Below, one piece after another: positions 8,904 through 12,892 of a stretch of DNA of 12,892 nt. Each line of letters opens with the position of its first letter. The stretch's first letter is position 1. This DNA comes from CAYFJO01 sp964343305 (GTDB lineage: Bacteria > Planctomycetota > Planctomycetia > Pirellulales > Pirellulaceae): the NCBI GenBank assembly GCA_964343305.1, contig CAYFJO010000314.1, forward strand, positions 1 through 12,892, in the 5' to 3' direction. The notes under the pieces are model-generated. The model searched no databases, had not been told where the DNA came from, and worked only from the letters and a program-made list of their open reading frames with translations. The translations under genes were made by a program, and so were the position numbers.

Positions 8904-10088
8904 CTAGAACCTGCGGTTGTACTGCAAACCAACTTCTGTGTCGAACAGTTTTTCTTCTCGATCGCGAAGCGGTACGACAGCCGCGATGCTCAACCACGAC
9001 GATGAACCGATCTTGAAGTGCATTCCAGACGACAGGTTGAGTATGTCCATACGATTGAACGGATTGCCAAGACCGTTGAATGTGTCTGCGTTTTGCATCG
9101 TTGTGGTGTAGTGCATTTCGATGAATGGGGCGATGCCGCGCAAGTATTTCGCGCACGGATCTTTGTAGGCCCAGTATCCAAGCGACGCGTCCAGCATCAA
9201 CAAACTTTGGTCGTGCAGTCGTCGGCCGCCAAGTACGATGCCGACCGGCGACGAAACCGCGTTGCCGTTTGTGTCGAAATCCATCTGAGCAAACGCGTGC
9301 ATAAACACTCGATCGTTGGGCGTTCGGCTCCAGCCAATGAACGGCTGCAAATGCACCGAGTCGCTTTCGATGATGAACAACGTCAATGCCAGGTTCGTTA
9401 ACGCCGCGTCTTGAGCGGTTGGCAGAGTGACACCGAGCCCTGTCGACACGGTGTTACAACCGTCTTTCCACAGCAGCCGTTTGAAGGCGAATGAGATATT
9501 GCCGAACTCGACCGCCTCGCGTCCGCCAGTGATTGGATCTTGAACCGAGTTCACACCGTCCGCGAAAGGAATGCGCACTTCCGCCGACCACTCACGACAA
9601 CTGCCAAACGTTCGTTCGATGCCAAACGTGTAACGATCCAGATGCGTGGGCGTTGCGACGGCCCCATCGAGCAGCAGCGCGTTATGGAAATGGTGCATGT
9701 TATAAAACACGCGATCCGTCGGTTCCGGCCGATTGTTTTCCGCGATCTTCACGAGCCGGTCGCCACCCGCGATCGGAATCGTGCTAAAGCCGCCGGAAAA
9801 GAAACCGCCGCCAAAAAAGAGATCGCCATACATGTTGGGAACGTAAGCAAACGCAAGGCCGCGGCGCGGCGATCGTCGACGCGGCATCTGGCGCGAATCT
9901 GGCCGCTCACGGCGATCGCGCGGTGGCCGTACGTCGGGAGCCGGCCGCACCATCGGGGACTCTTGCTCTTTCTTGTCGTCATCCTCTTTGGGTGCCGCTT
10001 CTTGCGCGCGAGCAATCGTCGACCCCTGTAACAGCAATGAGGTTACGACAGCAAAAACGAGGTGCGCCCCTCGTCCCAACGTTGACAT
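8904..10088 (-). CDS. Secreted protein, predicted outer-membrane beta-barrel (394 aa), function unknown
   Basis: Residues 1-28 are a clear signal peptide (core LVFAVVTSLLL, cut after ARA). Residues 29-77 are a charged, Pro-rich linker: first acidic (EDDDKKEQE), then Arg/Pro-rich (RPPRDRRERP, PRRRSPRRG). The rest alternates short hydrophobic strands with polar turns, for example RYTFGIERTF, WSAEVRIPFAD, TVSTGLGVTLP, VHLQPFIGWSR, SLLMLDASLGYWAY and HFKIGSSSWLSIAAVVPL. It ends VGLQYNRRF, with a terminal Phe typical of outer-membrane barrels recognised by the BAM machinery. This suggests a channel or surface barrel, but no substrate can be named. Three Cys (164, 211, 312) sit at likely strand turns, two in similar contexts (KDGC, KDPC). 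It converges on katG with 36 bases between the stops. Its 473-base distance from the kinase upstream argues for its own promoter. Confidence 0.82.
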   Translation of the reverse strand: MSTLGRGAHLVFAVVTSLLLQGSTIARAQEAAPKEDDDKKEQESPMVRPAPDVRPPRDRRERPDSRQMPRRRSPRRGLAFAYVPNMYGDLFFGGGFFSGGFSTIPIAGGDRLVKIAENNRPEPTDRVFYNMHHFHNALLLDGAVATPTHLDRYTFGIERTFGSCREWSAEVRIPFADGVNSVQDPITGGREAVEFGNISFAFKRLLWKDGCNTVSTGLGVTLPTAQDAALTNLALTLFIIESDSVHLQPFIGWSRTPNDRVFMHAFAQMDFDTNGNAVSSPVGIVLGGRRLHDQSLLMLDASLGYWAYKDPCAKYLRGIAPFIEMHYTTTMQNADTFNGLGNPFNRMDILNLSSGMHFKIGSSSWLSIAAVVPLRDREEKLFDTEVGLQYNRRF

Positions 10089-10097
10089 CTGACCGTG

Positions 10098-10103
10098 CCT
10101 TTC
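10098..10103 (-). promoter_or_regulatory. Ribosome binding site of the barrel-like protein gene
   Basis: On the minus strand GAAAGG lies 9 bases before ATG 10088-10086. The signal peptide beginning at this ATG supports the start. Confidence 0.5.
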
Positions 10104-10123
10104 TAATTGATTCTCCGTTGATC

Positions 10124-10129
10124 GTTATA
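10124..10129 (-). promoter_or_regulatory. Candidate -10 box of the barrel-like protein gene
   Basis: TATAAC on the minus strand would place transcription start near 10117, giving a leader of about 30 bases that contains the ribosome binding site. No good -35 hexamer is seen at 16-18 bases, so this is a weak call. Confidence 0.25.
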
Positions 10130-10222
10130 TCGTTCATGTGTGTCTTAGCGATTCAATGGATCTGTGCACGTGCGGGTTGCAACAGATGTTTGCGTTTTAT
10201 TGAGTCTCAAGTCGATTGATCG

Positions 10223-10249
10223 TTGCGATTCCCCGGGAGAATCGAGCAA
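10223..10249. repeat. Inverted repeat around CCCGGG
   Basis: CGATTC (10226-10231) and GAATCG (10239-10244) are perfect arms around CCCGGGA. TTG (10223-10225) and CAA (10247-10249) extend the stem past a 2-base bulge. No T-tract follows on either strand, so it is not a standard terminator. Confidence 0.45.
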
Positions 10250-10328
10250 TTCGGAATGGCATGTGTTTACGGCCCGCAGCAATTGTCACGATCGGACGAC
10301 CGAACGATCGTTGGAACATTCCTAACCC

Positions 10329-10379
10329 GTCGATTCGGAGCGTTCGGAAAAGGCCGCAAGTTCGATTTTTCGAATCGAC
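10329..10379. repeat. Inverted repeat with a nested competing hairpin
   Basis: GTCGATTCG (10329-10337) is the exact reverse complement of CGAATCGAC (10371-10379), with 33 bases between. Inside this, TCGATT (10362-10367) can instead pair with AATCGA (10373-10378) over a 5-base loop, so the two folds exclude each other. Confidence 0.4.
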
Positions 10380-10395
10380 TCGCCTGTCCGTCGCG

Positions 10396-10412
10396 ACAAG
10401 CTGGCAGCTTGT
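10396..10412. repeat. 17-base near-perfect palindrome, possible extragenic repeat
   Basis: ACAAGCTG and CAGCTTGT are perfect 8-base arms separated by one G. It lies between genes and about 150 bases after the kinase stop. It could be a protein-binding site or one copy of a dispersed extragenic palindrome; a single copy cannot tell. Confidence 0.45.
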
Positions 10413-10561
10413 GCCTACGAATAAGACCTCGGAGCGGGCGTGTTACAAACGACATCACAGGCGGTACGGGACTCAAACTCTTCGTTCAGGACCCGGCTAA
10501 TGCCCCAACTCGCACAAACTCAGGTACGAGGGATTTCTACGATCGAGTCAAACGACATGCC

Positions 10562-12892
10562 CTATTGAGCGTCCGCGACTTCTTTCACCAAAGCATCCGC
10601 ATCTTCAAGGAACGACTTTGCATCTCTGTTATTGGGATACTTGTCAACGATCGCTTGCAATTGATCCCGCAGGTCCGTCGCGGGTTTCGTTGCTTTGTCC
10701 GGCATGTTGCCTTCGAGGTAGACGTCGCACATGGTTTGCATCGCCAGCACATAGCCTTCGAGAAACCTCACAACCTCAGGGTGTTTTTTGACGAGCGGAA
10801 GCAGATCTTGTTCCGCTCGACGCAAACGAATGACCGCTTCGTTCGCGTTACCAAGATTCGAGTATGCCCAGCCGAGGCTCGTTTCCATTTCGGCCCGCGC
10901 CGCAATGTAGTTGGTCACGCTGGGATTTTTCCGAACAAGCACGTCGATCGTTTTGAACGCCGCCAAATATCTAGGCAGTGCCTGCTCGAAGTCGTCGGTT
11001 CGATTTCGAAACAAGTCCGCATCCAATCGCTGGCAAACCGACAAGCTGTATCGATCGTCCATGCTGCTTTCAGCGGCCAGCTTCTGAAAGCCATCGATGG
11101 CGTGGCGAACATGTCGTTCAGCGGTTTCGACATCGCCCGATTCGAGCGCGATGTTCATCAGATTAAAATGCCCGCGGGCCAAGTCTCGTTGAACTGCGGC
11201 GTTCGACGGATCGGACTCGATAAGTTTGACGCGAAGCTCTTGGGCGCGGTCGAACTGCACCATCGCGGCCTTCTCGTCACGGTGGCGAATCGCAAGCCCC
11301 AGGTTCATGCGGGCGTTGGCCAGCTTGCGTTGGTATTCGTGGTTGTCCCGCGCGAACTCGACGAGTTGCTCACGATACTTGATCGACAATTCGTAGGCAG
11401 CGACAGCGTCGTCGGTGCGTTGCAGTTTGTCAAAAGCCGTGCCCATCGCGTTCAGCGTGTCGCCGAGCGCAAGTAAACGCTCTTTGTTTTCGGGTTCTTC
11501 GTCGAACAACGATTCAAGCATCGTTTGCGCGAGCCGATACGAATCCAGCGCCGTCTCGGGCGATTCCAACTGTTCGGTGATAAAACCAACGCGAAAATAG
11601 GCCAACGCCAGTTCGTCGCGCAACGACGGATCGTCAGCCCGTTGCTGGAGCAGCAACTGGTAGTATTCCAGCGCGCGTTGCAATAATTCCTTCCTCAGCG
11701 GTTGCATGCCCGGCTCGCGGAGCAGCCGGTCTTCACTGACGAGCGTGAACAAGTCGTTGACTGCACGCAGCATTTGTCGAAAACTGGCATCAGCTTCGTC
11801 AAGCGCGACGGTCAGTTTTTCGTTTTGAGTTCGTTGGATTCGATTACTGACGACTAGCACGATCAGCGCGAACAAAACTGCGATGGCAAGTCCCGCGGCC
11901 AACACGGCCTCGATTGGATTGCGGCGGCACCAACGCCAGATTCGTTCGATTCTCCCAACAGGTCGCGATTGAATCGGCTTGCCGTCGAGAAATCGATCGA
12001 GTTCTTGTTGCAATGCTCCAGCGGTTTCGAATCGTTTGGCCGGTTCCTTTTCCAGGCACTTCATGCAGATCGTTTGCAAATCGGCCGGAACGCTGGAATT
12101 CAAAACGCGCGGCGGTGCCGGTTCGTCAACGATCACTTGCCGAATCGTTTCTCCAACGCTTGCCGCACCAAACGGCGGCCGGCCGGTCAGCATTTCGTAC
12201 AACATCGCGCCCAAACTGTAAATGTCCGCTGCCGGGCCAATTCTCTTGACGATGCCTGTCGCTTGTTCGGGCGGCATGTAACTCGGCGTGCCGACGATCT
12301 GGCCGGTCATCGTCAACTTGCTGTCGAACTCCATGTTCTTCGCCAAACCAAAATCGGTGATTTTCGGCTCGTCGTTTTCATCCAACAGAATGTTTGACGG
12401 TTTGAGGTCGCGATGGATGATGCCCTTCTTGTGCGCATAATGCATCGCGGCGGCGATCTTGCTGACCAACTTGGCGGAAATACGTGGACCGAGCGGACCT
12501 TTTGCGTCACGCATTCGTTGCGAAAGACTTTGTCCTTCGACATAGCCCATCGAGTAGTAATGCTGGCCTTCGTACTCGCCAACTTCGTGAACGGGAACGA
12601 TTCCCGGATGATCCAACTTACCGGCCGCTTCGGCTTCGATGTGAAACCGCTCGATCTCGGCCTCGGAAGAAAACTGTGCCGACAAAACCATCTTCAACGC
12701 GACCAGCCGATTGAGGCTCTTCTGCCGCGCGATGAAAACGACGCCCATTCCACCGCGCCCGATCTCCGATTGGATTTCGTAATCGTCCGGATGCTTGATC
12801 GCCGGCTTCGCTGCAACCTTGACGGTTTCGCCGTGGCTGACCGTGTCGGCTAATCGATCGGCCGTCGAAAAAGGGCCCTCGCCGGATTGGAC
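10562..12892 (-). CDS. Receptor-like Ser/Thr protein kinase with C-terminal TPRs (5' end outside window)
   Basis: The frame stays open to the window edge, giving 776 visible residues ending at TAG 10564-10562. The Met at 12748 is not the start: the Gly-rich ATP loop IGRGGMGVV (visible residues 44-52) begins before it. The Hanks-type catalytic set is complete: Lys67 (VALKM), Glu86 in helix C, HRDLKPSN (160-167), DFG (180-182), GTPSYMPPEQ and DIYSLG. After the kinase domain comes the planctomycete-typical juxtamembrane stretch RPVGRIERIWRWCRRNP, then one membrane helix (about 329-349, bases 11908-11846). The rest is helical with TPR-like repeats, clearest at about 426-458, 473-510, 569-603 and 667-697. 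The likely topology is a cytoplasmic kinase and an extracytoplasmic TPR sensor or scaffold. Phosphorylation targets are unknown. It reads toward the barrel gene but is 473 bases away. Confidence 0.95.
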   Translation of the reverse strand, partial: VQSGEGPFSTADRLADTVSHGETVKVAAKPAIKHPDDYEIQSEIGRGGMGVVFIARQKSLNRLVALKMVLSAQFSSEAEIERFHIEAEAAGKLDHPGIVPVHEVGEYEGQHYYSMGYVEGQSLSQRMRDAKGPLGPRISAKLVSKIAAAMHYAHKKGIIHRDLKPSNILLDENDEPKITDFGLAKNMEFDSKLTMTGQIVGTPSYMPPEQATGIVKRIGPAADIYSLGAMLYEMLTGRPPFGAASVGETIRQVIVDEPAPPRVLNSSVPADLQTICMKCLEKEPAKRFETAGALQQELDRFLDGKPIQSRPVGRIERIWRWCRRNPIEAVLAAGLAIAVLFALIVLVVSNRIQRTQNEKLTVALDEADASFRQMLRAVNDLFTLVSEDRLLREPGMQPLRKELLQRALEYYQLLLQQRADDPSLRDELALAYFRVGFITEQLESPETALDSYRLAQTMLESLFDEEPENKERLLALGDTLNAMGTAFDKLQRTDDAVAAYELSIKYREQLVEFARDNHEYQRKLANARMNLGLAIRHRDEKAAMVQFDRAQELRVKLIESDPSNAAVQRDLARGHFNLMNIALESGDVETAERHVRHAIDGFQKLAAESSMDDRYSLSVCQRLDADLFRNRTDDFEQALPRYLAAFKTIDVLVRKNPSVTNYIAARAEMETSLGWAYSNLGNANEAVIRLRRAEQDLLPLVKKHPEVVRFLEGYVLAMQTMCDVYLEGNMPDKATKPATDLRDQLQAIVDKYPNNRDAKSFLEDADALVKEVADAQ

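Larger units (their letters stand above)
10089..10561. other. Intergenic region rich in inverted repeats between kinase and barrel gene
   Basis: No credible gene is seen in these 473 bases; the plus-strand frames crossing it are overlaps of the kinase region without a family match. It holds the weak promoter and ribosome binding site of the barrel gene (10098-10129) and several inverted repeats between 10223 and 10412. The part from 10413 to 10561, just after the kinase stop, shows no clear hairpin with a T-tract, so no intrinsic terminator can be named. Confidence 0.6.

Noticed and set aside
10223..11476. 417-codon open frame on the plus strand
   Set aside because: Most of it is antisense to the kinase TPR region, which has clear repeats and an intact frame. 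The part in the gap has no start signal or recognisable protein.
10562..12748. Kinase starting at ATG 12748
   Set aside because: The ATP-binding glycine loop begins upstream of this Met and the frame remains open to base 12892, so the gene is partial at the window edge.

Overview
The window looks like chromosomal DNA from a planctomycete, probably of the Pirellula/Blastopirellula type. Three lines of evidence support this. Two large secreted proteins join a dehydrogenase-like beta-propeller, a helical-repeat region and a C-terminal CxxCH heme domain, an architecture named after Pirellula and Verrucomicrobium. A receptor-like Ser/Thr kinase carries the juxtamembrane WRWCRRNP stretch followed by one membrane helix and TPRs. 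The base composition is moderately GC-rich with loose gene spacing. No rRNA, tRNA, CRISPR array, transposase or phage gene was seen.

Layout. Positions 1-132 (+) hold the last 43 residues of a class I cytochrome c. Facing it, a two-gene minus-strand operon spans 5986-249: a 1075-residue propeller/HEAT/cytochrome protein, then an 837-residue paralogue whose start codon overlaps the upstream stop as ATGA. Positions 5987-6500 form a divergent intergenic region with a candidate promoter, a perfect 16-bp palindrome and possible leader hairpins. katG follows at 6501-8867 (+), a catalase-peroxidase with a signal peptide and a second plausible internal start. Converging on katG after 36 bases is a minus-strand gene for a secreted protein with beta-barrel-like features (8904-10088). 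A 473-base gap (10089-10561) full of inverted repeats separates it from a minus-strand Ser/Thr kinase, which runs off the right edge (10562-12892).

How the genes may work together. Three c-type cytochrome domains lie in the left 6 kb. The two operon proteins look like a co-produced pair of periplasmic oxidoreductases that could pass electrons from an unknown substrate, possibly a sugar or polyol, to a small cytochrome such as the one ending at 132. KatG would remove peroxide, in the periplasm if the longer form is made. The kinase would link an extracytoplasmic TPR region to cytoplasmic phosphorylation; its target is not visible. These are neighbours rather than one proven pathway. I found no convincing new defence or mobile system. 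The least explained items are the paired propeller-cytochromes, the katG control region and the palindrome-rich gap.
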